A stretch of 64,000 nt of DNA from Betaproteobacteria bacterium (GTDB lineage: Bacteria > Pseudomonadota > Gammaproteobacteria > Burkholderiales > Casimicrobiaceae). Below, piece by piece: positions 41,459 through 52,240 of the stretch. The DNA is taken from the NCBI GenBank assembly GCA_016716425.1, contig JADJWJ010000008.1:124001-188000 (forward strand). The letters run 5' to 3'. Within the stretch, counting starts at the first letter, position 1, and each line of letters starts with the position of its first letter. A model generated the notes under the pieces. That model did no database searches and had not been told where the DNA came from. It saw nothing but the letters and a program-made list of their open reading frames with translations. The position numbers were made by a program, and so were the translations under genes.

Positions 41459-42857
41459 TCAGGCGTCCGGCCGCGTCATCGCGGCCGGGTCGGTCCAGCG
41501 GTCGAAGTCCTCGGCGGTCACGAGCCCCAGCGCCAGCGCCGCCTCGCGCAGCGACGTGCCGTCGCGGTGCGCCTTCTGCGCGATCTTCGCCGCGTTCTCG
41601 TAGCCGACGTGCGGGTTCAATGCCGTCACCAGCATCAGCGAGCGCTCGACGTTGTCGCGGATGCGCGCGCGGTCGGGCTCGATTCCACGCGCGCAGCGCG
41701 CGTCGAACGAGGCGAGCGCGGCGGCCAGCAGCTCGATCGACTCCAGCACGTTGTGCAGGATCACCGGCTTGTACACGTTGAGCTGGAAGTGGCCCTGCGT
41801 GCCGGCGAACGCGACCGCCGTGTCGTTGCCGAACACCTGCACGGCGACCATCGTCAGCGCTTCGGCCTGCGTCGGGTTGATCTTGCCCGGCATGATCGAC
41901 GAGCCCGGCTCGTTGTCGGGGATCGTGAGCTCGCCGAAGCCGGCGCGCGGGCCGCTCGCGTACAGGCGCACGTCGTTGGCGATCTTCATCGCCACGCCGG
42001 CCAGCGTGCGCAGCGCCGCGCTCGCGTTGACCATCGCGTCGTGCGCCGACAGCGCCGCGAACTTGTTGGCCGCGGCCGTGAACGGCTTGTCGGTGATCGT
42101 CGCGATCTCGCGCGCGACGACCTCCCCGAAGCGCGCCGGCGCGTTCAACCCCGTGCCGACGGCGGTGCCGCCCAGCGCCAGCGGGCACCGCGTCGCGGGC
42201 GGAGCGTACGTACCCGGCCGCATCGTCCAGCTGCGCGACCCACCCCGAGATCACCTGCCCCAGGGTGACGGGGGTGGCGTCCTGCAGGTGCGTGCGGCCC
42301 AGCATCACGACGTCGGCGAACGCGCGCGCCTTTGCGTCGAGCGTCGCGCGCAGCGCCGCGACCGCCGGCAGCAGCGCGCGGTCGAGCTCCTCCACCGTCG
42401 CGACGTGCATCACCGCGGGAAACACGTCGTTCGACGACTGGCTGCGATTCACGTCGTCGTTCGGGTGCACGGGCGACTTGCTGCCGACCATGCCGCCGGC
42501 CAGCTGGATCGCGCGGTTCGCGATCACCTCGTTGGCGTTCATGTTCGACTGCGTGCCCGAGCCGGTCTGGAACACGACCAGCGGGAACTCGCCGTCCCAC
42601 CGGCCCTCGATCACCTCCTGCGCCGCGCGGGCGATCAGGTCGGCCTTGTCCGCCGCGAGCACGCTCAAGCCGGCATTCGCGCGCGCCGCCGCCTGCTTGA
42701 CGACGCCGAACGCGCGCACGACCGGCCGTCCGAACGCGAAGCGCGCAACCCCGATCGGGAAGTTGTCGATCGACCGCTGCGTCTGCGCGCCCCACAGCCT
42801 CGCCGCGGGCACCGCGACCTCGCCCAGCGCGTCCTTCTCGATGCGGGTTGCCTCCAC
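41459..42857 (-). CDS. fumC: Class II fumarase, interrupted by one frameshift
   Basis: The two halves in different frames join to a full fumarase of about 465 residues (E. coli FumC: 467). The N-terminal half starts at GTG 42857 behind GGAGG and contains LWGAQTQRSIDNFPIG and GSGTQSNMNANEVIANRA; the C-terminal half has the signature GSSIMPGKINPTQAEA. Removing one G of the run at 42183-42185 joins them at VPLALGGTAVGTGLNA. The enzyme interconverts fumarate and malate. The break is probably a sequence error. Confidence 0.92.
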
Positions 42858-42894
42858 GGCCGCCTCCGTCGTGCAGGGCCGCGAAGGGGCCCCG

Positions 42895-43672
42895 TCAGCC
42901 CATGATGTTAAGCCCGGCGTCGACGTAGACGGTGGAGCCGGTGAGCCGCCGCGCGTAGGGAGTGGCGAGAAAGGCGACCGTGTAGCCGACGTCGTCGATG
43001 TCGACCACCTCCTGCCCCGGCGCGCTCGGAGGCCTCGTTGAGCATGAGGTCGAAGTCCTTCAAGCCGGACGCGGCGCGGGTCTTGAGCGGCCCGGGCGAG
43101 ATCGCGTGAACGCGGATACCCTGCCCGCCCAGCTCGTACGCGAGGTACCGGCAGGACGCCTCCAGCGCCGCCTTCACCGGGCCCATCACGTTGTAGTTGG
43201 CGACGACCTTGTTCGCGCCGTGGTAGCTCATCGCAAACATCGAGCCGCCGTCGGTCATCAGCGGCGCGGCCAGCCGTGCCATCCGCACGAACGAGTGGCA
43301 GGACACGTCCATCGCCTTGGCGAAGCCCTCGGCCGAGCAGTCGAGCAGCCCGCCCTGCAGGTCCTCCTTTGGCGCGAACGCGATCGAGTGGACGAGGATG
43401 TCGAGCCGGCCCCAGCGGTCCTTGACCGCGCCGAACACTGCCTCCAGCTCGCCGGGCCTCGCGACATCGAGCGGCAGGAAGAGGTCGGCCCCGAGCTCGC
43501 GCGCCAGTGGTTCGACGTGCGGCTTGGCCTTGTCGTTGAGGTACGTGACGGCGAGCTCGCACCCCAGCTTGCGCAGCGCGGCGGCACAGCCATACGCGAT
43601 CGAGTATTCGTTGGCGATGCCGACGACCAGTGCGCGGGCGCCGGCGAGCGCGGGGGTGGGAACCTTCACCAT
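42895..43672 (-). CDS. fabI: Enoyl-ACP reductase (NADH), interrupted by one frameshift near the 3' end
   Basis: The protein starts ALAGARALVVGIANEYSIAYGCA, includes AFAPKEDLQGGLLDC and the catalytic region SYHGANKVVANYNVMGPVKAA (Tyr-x6-Lys). The frame is lost at the C run 43015-43018; one base fewer restores ERAGQEVVDIDDVG and the C-terminal STVYVDAGLNIMG, giving 258 residues. It reduces trans-2-enoyl-ACP in fatty acid elongation. It follows the ackA/pta cluster and may serve that module or be the housekeeping enzyme. Confidence 0.92.
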
Positions 43673-43688
43673 GATGTCACTCCGAGTT

Positions 43689-43782
43689 TGTCATCCCGAG
43701 CGGAGCGAGGGATCCGCTGTTGTTTCGAGCCGTCGAACCGCGAGAAGCAGGTCCCTCGTCGCCTTGGCTCCTCCGGATGACA
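43689..43782. repeat. TGTCATCC...GGATGACA intergenic inverted repeat
   Basis: TGTCATCC (43689-43696) pairs with GGATGACA (43775-43782), and inside it GAGGGA pairs with TCCCTC. This kind of element, with CGAGCGGAGCGAGGGATC next to the left arm, is frequent between genes of many proteobacteria. It separates ackA from fabI and may terminate or mark a former insertion. Confidence 0.7.
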
Positions 43783-43826
43783 CTTTGAATTGACGCGGAA
43801 CGGCGCAAGGTCGATCGCCCGTTGGC

Positions 43827-45001
43827 TCAAGCCGTCCCGAGCAGCACCTGCGTGTGCCGGGCAATCATCAACTCTTCGTTCGTGGGCACGACCCAGGCGC
43901 GCGCGCGGCGCCTGGGGCCGAGATCCGCGGACCGTGGGCGGCGTTGGCCGCCGGGTCGAGCGTGAGGCCGAGCCAGCGCGGCCTCGACCACGCGCGCTCG
44001 GATCGGCGCGGCGTGCTCGCCGATGCCGCCGGTGAACACCAGCGCGTCGAGGCCGCCCAGCGCGGCCGCCATCGAGCCCAGCTCGCGCCCGAGCGCGGTA
44101 GCAGAACAGGTCGACCGCGAGCTTCGCGCGCGGCTCGGCGCTCGCGAGCAGCGTGCGCATGTCCGACGACACGCCGGACACGCCGAGCAGGCCCGACTCC
44201 TTGTAAAGCATCGCCTCGACCGCGCGCACGTCCATGCCGAGCTCGTCCATCAGGTACAGCACGACCCCCGGATCGAGCGCACCTGTGCGCGTGCCCATCA
44301 TCAGCCCGTCGACGGCGGTGAAGCCCATCGTCGACGCCACGCTGACCCCGCCCTGCATCGCGCACATCGACGCGCCGTTGCCCAGGTGCGCGACGACCGT
44401 ACGGCCACGCGCCGCCCCGGCATCGATGCCCGGCAGCACGCTCGCGATGTACTCGTACGAGAGCCCGTGGAAGCCGTAGCGGCGCACGCCGCGGTCGGTG
44501 ATCGCCGCCGGCAGCGCGAACGCCTGCGCCACCTCCGGCATCGCGCGGTGAAAGGACGTGTCGAAGCACGCGACCTGCGGCAGCTGCGGCGAACGCGCGA
44601 GCAGCGCGTGGATCGGCGCCAGGTTGTGCGGCTGGTGCAGCGGCGCGAGCGGCACCAGTGTCTCCAGATACGCGACGATCGCGGCGTCGACGCGCACCGG
44701 GTGGCTGTAGCGCACGCCCCCGTGCACGACCCGGTGGCCCACCGCGCGCAGCGTGCTCGTCGCCAGCGACGCGCGCAGGTGCTCGACCAGGTGGGTCATC
44801 GCGCCGTCGTGGCCGAGCGCGCGGTACCAGCGTGCTCCGCGAGCGTCGTGCCGTCCGGGCCCTTGGCGACGAACTGCGTGTTGGTCGTCAGGCCTCGAGC
44901 TGGCCACGTTGCACGAGCAGCGGCGCACCGCCGTCGATCTCGAACAGCGAGAACTTGAGGCTCGACGAGCCCGCGTTCAGGACGAGGATGGCATCGGCCA
45001 C
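43827..45001 (-). pseudogene. ackA: Acetate/propionate kinase, broken by several frameshifts
   Basis: Segments in three frames together cover an AckA of normal length. Start: GTG 45001, VADAILVLNAGSSSLKFSLF. Then FVAKGPDGTTLAEHAG, VGHRVVHGGVRYSHPVRVD, ACFDTSFHRAMPE, YGFHGLSYEYIA, HLGNGASMCAMQGG, GGLDALVFTGGIGEHAAP, LGLTLDPAANAAHGPRISAP, and VVPTNEELMIARHTQVL. At least five frame changes are needed (near 44893, 44830, 44095, 43977 and 43905). Catalytic motifs are intact, so this is either a recent pseudogene or a poorly sequenced gene. The enzyme makes acyl phosphate and ADP from acid and ATP, the partner reaction of the Pta domain upstream. Confidence 0.85.
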
Positions 45002-45053
45002 GGCGCGTCCTATCGCTCGCCCGGACGCCGAGACACGCCACGAATCCTTCGGT

Positions 45054-45130
45054 CGTCGTGCCCGCGCAGGCGGGGACCCAGTGGCGTACCGAGGCAACGC
45101 CGCTGGGTCCCCGCCTGCGCGGGGACGACG
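45054..45130. repeat. Inverted repeat with 28-base arms, copy 2
   Basis: Arms 45054-45081 and 45103-45130 match the element at 13621-13695 almost base for base (one change in the left arm, CCCC to GCCC at position seven). It lies between ackA and the maoC-pta gene. Confidence 0.88.
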
Positions 45131-45193
45131 GAGATGAGGCGGACGGGCTCGGTCATGGCGGCGATGCGTGACGACGCAGCGTGCACGGCGGAC

Positions 45194-46593
45194 TCAGATC
45201 TTCGGCAGCATCTTCGTGCGCCGGTCGTGCGCGACCAGCACCATCACGGCCGCCGAGGCGAGGCGCGTGCGCACGTTGTCGGCGCGGGACGTCAGCACGA
45301 TCGGCACCCGCGTGCCGAGCACGATGCCGGCGCCGTCGGCGCCCGCGAGGTACGTCAGCTGCTTCGCGATCATGTTGCCGGACTCGAGGTCGGGGACAAG
45401 CAGGATGTCGGCCTGCCCGGCGACCGGCGACACGATGTGCTTGGCCTTCGCCGCCTCTCCAGCGAGATCGCGTTGTCGAACGCGAGTGGGCCATCGAGCA
45501 GGCTGCCCGTGATCTGGCCGCGGTCGGCCATCTTGCACAGCGCGGCCGCATGCAGCGTCGATTCGATCTTCGGGTTGATCGTCTCCATCGCCGACAGGAT
45601 CGCGACCTTCGGCTCCGGGATCCCGAGCACGTGCGCGAGGTCGATCGCGTTGCGGCAGATGTCGGCCTTGCAGTCGAGGTCGGGCGCGATGTTCACTGCC
45701 GCATCGGTGATCAGCAGCATCCGCGGATACGCGGGCACGTCCATCACGAACACGTGGCTGATCCGGCGCGCGGTGCGCAGCCCGGTAGCGGACGGCACCA
45801 CGGCGCCCATCAGCTCGTCGGTGTGCAGGCTGCCCTTCATCAGCGCCTCGACCTCGCCGGAACGCGCCATCGCGACCGCCGCGTCGGCGGCGGCGTTGCT
45901 GTGCTCGGTCGCCACGATCCGGTACGCGTCGAGCGAGACGCCCGCGTCGCGCGCGACGGCCCGGATCTTCGCTTCCGGTCCGACCAGCACCGGGACGATG
46001 AGCTTGCGCTTGGCCGCCTCGAGTGCACCCAGCAGCGACTCGCGGTCGCACGGGTGCACGACGGCGCACGCGATCGGCTCCAGGCGCTCGCAGCGCTTGA
46101 GCATGTGGGCGAGCCCGTCGTTGCGGCGCAGGACGACCTCGGGCGTCGCGATGTCGCCGTAGGCGAGCCGGCGCGACGGCGCCGCCACGGTGGCGATGCC
46201 GTCGACGAGCACGTTGCCGTCGGGTACGGTCACACGGCATTCGAAATCGATCCGGCGCCCGTCGGCCTGCTTCGACTTCGCCGTCACCGTCGCGGTGACC
46301 TCGTCGCCGATGCGGACGCGGCCCGTGTACCTGAAGCGCGTGCCGACGATCGCGGTGCCGGGGCCCGGCAGGCGCCGGTTGAGGAGGCCGGACACCAGCG
46401 CGATCGCCGCGGCGGCCGGCGCGGAGATCTCGTCGGTCATCGCCTCGCCGGTGAGGTCGAGGTGAAACGCCTCGACGTCGCCGGCGACGAGCGACAACGC
46501 CTCGACCTCGGTCGCGGTCAGCTTGCGCGTGACCGACGCCGTTTCGCCGACGACGATCTCGTCGAACGTGCGGTTGGTGACTTCGGTCATCAT
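45194..46593 (-). CDS. MaoC-like hydratase fused to phosphate acetyl/butyryltransferase, one frameshift
   Basis: The N-terminal 150 residues (start ATG 46593) are a MaoC/PhaJ hot-dog domain: FDEIVVGETASVTRKLTATE, AFHLDLTG, and FRYTGRVRIGDEVTATV. The rest is a phosphotransacetylase/phosphotransbutyrylase with VVLRRNDG, VPVLVGPEAKI, LMKGSLHTDELMGA and VLGIPEPKVAILSAMETINPKI, ending at 45194. The frame breaks near 45460 between AISLE and AGEAAKAKHIVSP. This fusion is a known domain combination. It would hydrate enoyl-CoA and exchange CoA for phosphate, feeding AckA. It follows the DUF3141 gene by 16 bases. Confidence 0.88.
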
Positions 46594-46609
46594 GGCCGCG
46601 GCCTTTCGA

Positions 46610-48924
46610 TCAGGCCCGCGCGGCGCGGGCCGGTTTGCGTTTGCCGGCGCGCTTCGCCGGCGCGGACGCCGCGCGCGCCGGCGAGCGGGAGCAGCGTGCG
46701 CAGTCCGGCGGCAAGCCTGCGCTGCCGGTCGTCGAGGTCCGGCTGCGTTTCCGTCCAGCTCGAGCAGCGCGTGCGCGCGCGGCGGCGGTCGGCGGCAGAA
46801 CGCAGGAGCTTCGGCAGCGAGGCGCTTCGCGCGCTCCGGCTCGAACTCGACGACGATCGTCTCCTCCTGCAGCAGCCGGCGGCGCTCGTCCTCCGACAGG
46901 TGGGCGATCTGCCCTTCCGGCGACAGGAGCTCGCGCGTCTTCTGCATCTGCGACAGCCGGCGGTGCCCGCTGCCGGCCTTGCCGATCGCATCGCGATGCG
47001 CGAGCCCCTCGACCGCGCTGCCCTCGTCAATGGTGTCGAGCACCTCGCGCACGGCCGGGATCGTGCGCGGGTCGAACTTGCCCTTGCGGCGCATTTCCTC
47101 GCGCTCGTCGGCCATCTGCAGCGACAGCAGGTTCCCGTACACGTGGAAGAACGCCGCCTCGGACGCCGCGTCGCGCAGGTCGCGGTACAGGTCGAGTTGA
47201 GCCACGATCAGGTCCGCCAGCAGCGACTCGGCGCGCACGTGGTCGTTGTCCGGGCTGCGCGGTCGCCGGCCCGACCTCGCCATCGCCGCGAGGTGCGGCA
47301 GCGGCCACAGCAGCGGGTTCTTGTCCGACAGCGCCCAGTACTCGGACTCCGCAACGGATGGAAGTCGCGCAATGCCTTGGCCAACCACTCCGGGGTCAGG
47401 TCCTGCACGAACGGGCGCACGAGCAGCGAGTCGCGCGCTCGGAGAGCTCCGACAGCGCGGCCACCGCCTGGAACGGCTTCTCGTCGACGCGGTCGTTCTT
47501 GCGAGCGTGCGCAGGTCCTCGACCTTGCGCTCCTTCAGCGTGACCTCGTACGTGACCTCGCCGTCCCTCTGCACGTGCTCCTCGATGTGCATGCCGTAGA
47601 GGCCGGCGGGCGCTGGTGGATGTACTTCAGGACCTCGACGATCTGCGCGTGCTCCTTCTTCACGACCTGGCCCGACACGAAGATGCCGAGGTGGCTGACG
47701 TCGTCGTGCAGCAGGCCGATGATCGTCTGGCCGTTCCTTGATCTCCTCGGTCGACGAGTAGACGTCGGCGATCCAGTTGAAGGCCTGCTGGGGCGGCGTG
47801 ATGTTGTCGCCCAGGGAGGCGAACAGGATGATCGGCTGCTTGATCGCCTTCAGGTCGAAGTAGCGGCCGGGGCCAGGCGCGCCCTCGCCCGACGAGAGCT
47901 TGTTGCCGACGAAGAGGTTGTTGACGATCCAGCGGATCTCCTCGTTGAACAGGTGAAGCCGCCCCACCAGCGCTCGAACTCGAGGAAGCGCTCCGGCTCG
48001 GTGTCGATGTTCGCGTACAGCTGGTACCACTTGTGCCACAGCGTGTTGGCGGGATTGAGGTACTCGAAGTTGCGTACGAGGTGCGCGCCGTCGAACTTGC
48101 CCGCGCCCAGGTCCGAAGCGAGCAGCGACAACCACGCGCCGCCGAGCAGGCCGCCGGTGTAGCGCATCGGCGAGTCGCCGTCGTTGCCGGACCAGTACGA
48201 CATCGGCGCGCCGTTGATGACGAGCGGGCCCGCGATGTCCGGGCGCGCCGCGGCGAGCATCATCACCGCCCACCCACCCCTGGCAGTTGCCGACGATGAT
48301 GGGCTTCTGGCTCTGCGGGTGGCGCTCGGCGACGATGCGGATGAACTCGGCCTCGGCATCGGTGATGTCGGCGAGCGTCTGCCCCGGCACCGGGTCCGGG
48401 TAGAAGATGACGAAGTAGACCGGGTGGCCGGCCGCCAGCGCGACGCCGACCTCCGACTCCTCCTTGAAGCCGCCGATGCCCGGCCCGTGCCCAGCGCGCG
48501 GGTCGACGATGACGAAGGGCCGCTTCGTGTCGTCGACCTCGACGCCGCGCGGCGGGACGATGCGCACCAGAGCGTAGTTCGCGGGCCGGTCGTAGGTCCG
48601 GGCGTCCGAGATGAGCTCGTACTTGTAGTTCAGGACCGGGGGCTTGCCCGCCTTCTCGTGCTCGATCCACTGGTTGCCGCGCTGCCGCAGCGTGTCCCAG
48701 TACAGCATCGAGCGCTGCGCCGCGTCGATCGCGTACTCACCCCACTGCCGCCAGTACTCGAGCGGCGTCCGCGCGGCGCGGGGGCTGGACAGGTGGTCGC
48801 CATGGGCGTCGCGCAGGCGTCCGGTGTAGCGTTCGCCAGCGGTGCGCAGGCGCCGCTGCAGGATGTCGGCCACGGAGCGCGAGATCCGGATCGAGCGGTC
48901 GATCGTGCGGTTGAGGTCGGCCAT
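46610..48924 (-). pseudogene. DUF3141 / PHA-synthase-like alpha/beta hydrolase, broken by many frameshifts
   Basis: The first frame reads MADLNRTIDRSIRISRSVAD, TPLEYWRQWGEYAIDAAQRS and FVIVDPRAGHGPGIGGFKEES, the known start of DUF3141 proteins, which resemble PHA synthases. After correction at 48277-48280 it has GNCQGGWAVMM, a G-x-C-x-G-G box with a Cys nucleophile. Later parts (DNITPPQQAFNWIADVY, GLYGMHIEEH, AAFFHVYGNLLSLQM) lie in other frames. At least six shifts are needed over a gene of about 770 codons. The function of DUF3141 is unproven; the neighbours suggest polyester or acyl-CoA metabolism. It may be decayed or badly sequenced. Confidence 0.82.
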
Positions 48925-49297
48925 GGAGGGACGCCCGAAGCGGCGCGATTGTGCGGTGCAATATCATAGCATCGCGGCCCCGATTCGGACATTGCGCGAG
49001 GGCAAGGCGACCGCGGCATGCTGCCTCCCGTCGCCCTCGCACCGGGGCGTCGGGGCGTCGGGGCGCACGGTGGGCGGCAGGTGGCGCCGGCGACCATCGG
49101 CCCCATGGACCCGCCGCCGGTCCGACTCTCGTTTCCGCGATTCCGGACGGCGCGCAACGGCTTCGGATCGGCGGCCTCTTGCCGAAGCCCGGGTTCCGCC
49201 CGTCGAGGCGGGCCGGCGGCGTGGACCTGCTCGCCCGCCTCGCTGTGCGATCATCGGGGCCGCAGTTGCCGCCGGCGCTTGCCCCGCGGAACGGAAG
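48925..49297. other. Divergent intergenic region, no gene seen
   Basis: This 373-bp gap lies between the DUF3141 gene (minus) and the sensor-kinase gene (plus). It contains small overlapping open frames on both strands with no ribosome sites or recognisable products. One short AT-richer word (about 48960-48970) may belong to the divergent promoters. Confidence 0.5.
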
Positions 49298-51160
49298 ATG
49301 ACCTGGATCGAACTTGCCTGGACGGTGATGGCTTCCGCTAGCCTCACGCTCGCGGGCGTCCACCTCTTCGTCTGGTTCAAGGACAGGTCGCAGTCCGCGC
49401 ACCTTTGGTTCTTCGCGTTGGCCGCGTCGGTACCGCTGTTCAGCGTTTTCGAGATTCTCGCGATCCATGCGCAGACCCCGGATGACTACGCCTACGCCAG
49501 CCGATGGGCACAGGTGCCGCTGTTCCTGGTCATCGTCTCGTTCGTCGGCTTCGTGCGCGCCTACTTCGACGCGGGGCGCGACTGGCTCGCGTGGAGCATC
49601 GTCGTCACGCGTGCTCGCACTCGTGCTCAACTTCACGACCGGAGCGTCGGTTCTGCACGAACAGATCTCGGGGCTATCGCACACGGTACTCTGGGGCGCG
49701 GCCGTCTCGGCGCCCATCGGTGTGCTGAGTCCCTGGGCCATCGTGCCGCAGGTCAGCAACGTGCTGTTGCTCGTGTTCGTGGCGGATGCCGCGATCGCTC
49801 CTCTGGCACCGGGCGGTGAAACCGCGCGCGCCGCCACGCCGCGCCTCGTGGGGGCGCGCTGATCCTGTGCGTCGGAATCGCGATGGTCGTGGGACTTGCG
49901 ATCACCGCGGGAATGCTGCGCGCCCCAACGCCACTGACGGCGTGCTTTTTCGTCGTGGTCATCGCGATGGGGTACGAGCTCTCTCGAGACCTTATCCAGG
50001 TGGCCCAACTCTCGCGGGAGCTGCGTGCGAGCGAGCGGCGCGCCGAACTCGCGGCGCAGGCGGCAGACCTTGCGTTCTGGTCTTGGGATCCGGTTCGCGA
50101 CGAAGTGTGGATGTCGGCCAGGGGACGGGACCTGTTCGATCTCCACCCCGCCACGACCATCGACCGTGAAGCCCTGCTCGCACGCATACACGCGGACGAC
50201 CGCCAGCCGCTGCGCGAGGTGACACAGCGTGCCGTGCGCGAGGGCGGAGCGTTCGAGCGGGAGTTCCGCGTCGCGTTGCAAACGGGCGGCGTGCGCTGGC
50301 TGGCGGTGCGTGGCCAGGCAGAAGGCAACCGCGCCGGCGTCCCGTCGCTGCTGCGGGGCGTCGCGCTCGACGTGACCGCCCGCCGCCGGCTCGAGCGCGA
50401 AGTCGAGGAGCAGCGCAACGAGCTTGCGCACCTGTCGCGCGTGGCGACGCTGGGCGAACTTTCGGGCTCCCTCGCGCACGAGATCAACCAGCCCCTCATG
50501 GGCATCCTGAGCAACGCCCAGGCGGCGCAGCGGTTCATGGCCGGCGAGCCTCCCGATCTCGACGGAGTACGGGAGATCCTTGCCGACATCGTCGAAGACG
50601 ACAAGCGTGCGGGCGAAGTGATCCGGCGCCTGCGGGGGCTGCTCAGGAAAGGCGAGGTGCAGCAGGGCCTGCTCGACCCGGGAGACGTCGTCGGCGACGT
50701 GCTGCGCGTGACGCGCAACGATCTGCTGAACCGCGACATCCTGGTTACCGTGGAGCTCGCGCGCGACCTGCCGCCGGTGCTCGGCGACCGCATCCAACTG
50801 CAGCAGGTACTCCTCAACCTCGTGATGAACGCGTGCGATGCCATGGCAGCCGTCGATCGTCGGGAAATTCGCATCGTCGCGCGCGCTGTCGAAGGCCCCG
50901 CCGTCGAGGTCGCCGTGTGCGACAGCGGCCCGGGCGTACCGCCGGCCGACATCGAGCGCATCTTCGTGCCGTTCGTATCCACCAAGGAGCACGGCATGGG
51001 ACTGGGGTTGTCCGTGTGCCGGACGATCGTCGCGGCGCATGGCGGCCGCCTGTGGGCGGAGAACAACGCGGGGGGCGGCGCGACCTTCCGGCTTTCCTTG
51101 CCGCTCGCCCCCCAGACGCGAAATGACCGACGCCGCGTGCAAGGTGTTCGTAGTCGATGA
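49298..51160 (+). CDS. Membrane sensor histidine kinase, two compensating frameshifts
   Basis: The N-terminal part (about 250 residues) has several membrane segments (MTWIELAWTVMASASLTLAG, LWFFALAASVPLF, VPLFLVIVSFVGFVRAYF). A PAS-like region (LAFWSWDPVRDEVWMSARGRD) follows, then a HisKA site LSGSLAHEINQPLMGILSN with the phosphorylated His and an HATPase domain (VMNACDAM, VCDSGPGVPPADIERIF, GLGLSVCRTIVAAHGG). Frame changes are needed near 49611 and at the G run 49850-49854, and they cancel each other. It would phosphorylate the overlapping FixJ-like regulator. The signal is unknown, perhaps membrane-borne. Confidence 0.85.
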
Positions 51161-51750
51161 CGACGAGTCGGTGCGCAGAGGCGTGCAGCGGCTTTTGCGT
51201 TCGGCCGGGTTCTCGGCCGAGGGATATGCTTCGGCGCAGGCGTTTCTGGAGGGCCACGATCGCGCAGCGATCGGTTGCGTCATCCTCGATCTCGCGATGC
51301 CGGGGATCAACGGATTGCAATTGCAGGAGGCGCTGGCCGGCAGCGGCAGCGTGCTGCCAATCGTCTTCCTCACCGGCCACGGCGACATACCGACCAGCGT
51401 GCAGGCGATGAAAAGCGGTGCGGTCGACTTCCTGACCAAACCCGTGAGCGACGAGATGCTGCTCGGCGCCGTTCGTCACGCGATCGAGCGCCAGGGTCCT
51501 CGAGCGGGAGAGGAGAGAGCTCGCCGACATCGAACGGCGGCTCGCTACCCTGACGCCGCGGGAGCGCGAGGTACTGCGACATCTCGCGCGCGGCAGGCTC
51601 AACAAGCAGATTGCCGCGGATCTCGGCACGGTGGAAAAGACGATCAAGGTGCACCGGGCTCGCATCATGCTGAAGATGCAGGTGCGAACGCTGGTTGCAC
51701 TCGCCCGCCTCCTGCAGCAGGCGGGCATCGCGGTGGATCGCACCGACTAG
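51123..51750 (+). CDS. FixJ/NarL-type response regulator, one frameshift
   Basis: ATG 51123 overlaps the kinase gene by 38 bases. The receiver domain (VFVVDDDESVRRGVQRLLRS, CVILDLAMPGINGLQLQ with the phosphorylated Asp, FLTGHGDIPTSV, FLTKPVSDEMLL) is followed, after a frame change at the G run 51494-51496, by an LuxR helix-turn-helix (LTPREREVLRHLARGRLNKQIA, TIKVHRARIMLKM). It is the probable cognate regulator of the upstream kinase. Total size is about 208 residues. Confidence 0.88.
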
Positions 51751-51838
51751 CGTTTGCCCCTGCGGCTAGCGGGCCAGGCTGCTCGTTGGCCCAAGGTCCA
51801 ATTGCGCCGTCGACTCGCGTAGCCCAGGCTGCGCGCAA

Positions 51839-52240
51839 ATGATCAACCGGTCACGCGTCGCGGTCGTGGACGACGATCCATTCGTCCTCCGAGGGGTTCA
51901 GCGCCTGCTGTCCTCCGCGGGCTTCACCGTGGAGACCTATGGAACCGGAGCGGAGTTCATGGACGCCGTCAGGCCTGCCGAGCCGGACTGCATCGTGCTC
52001 GACCTGCACATGCCGGGGACGAGCGGGTTCGACGTGCAGGCGCGCCTGGCGCAGCGAGGCTGCACGATCCCTGTCATCGTGATCACCGGAGACGACACTC
52101 CGGAAGCGCGGTCGCGCGCGCTTCGGCTCGGCGCGGCGGCCTACCTCAGCAAGCCGGTCGACGCGGCGACGTTGCTCGCGGCGATCGCCCGCGTTCTTGC
52201 CCCCGCATCGACAGACACCCACCCAGGCAAACCAGTATGA
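51839..52240 (+). CDS. Single-domain response regulator (receiver only)
   Basis: The 133-residue protein is one CheY-like receiver: VAVVDDDPFVLRGVQRLLSS, CIVLDLHMPGTSGFDVQARL with the phosphorylated Asp, VIVITGDDTPEA and YLSKPVDAATLL. It has no output domain, so it may act as a phosphate sink or by protein contacts. It resembles the receiver of its neighbour at 51123. It overlaps the next gene by four bases (ATGA), tying the signalling genes to the DUF1254 gene. Confidence 0.9.
   Translation: MINRSRVAVVDDDPFVLRGVQRLLSSAGFTVETYGTGAEFMDAVRPAEPDCIVLDLHMPGTSGFDVQARLAQRGCTIPVIVITGDDTPEARSRALRLGAAAYLSKPVDAATLLAAIARVLAPASTDTHPGKPV

Noticed and set aside
46610..48924. Genuine PHA synthase phaC
   Set aside because: The GxCxGG box is shared, but the N-terminus and overall layout match DUF3141 proteins and no phaA/phaB/phasin gene is adjacent.
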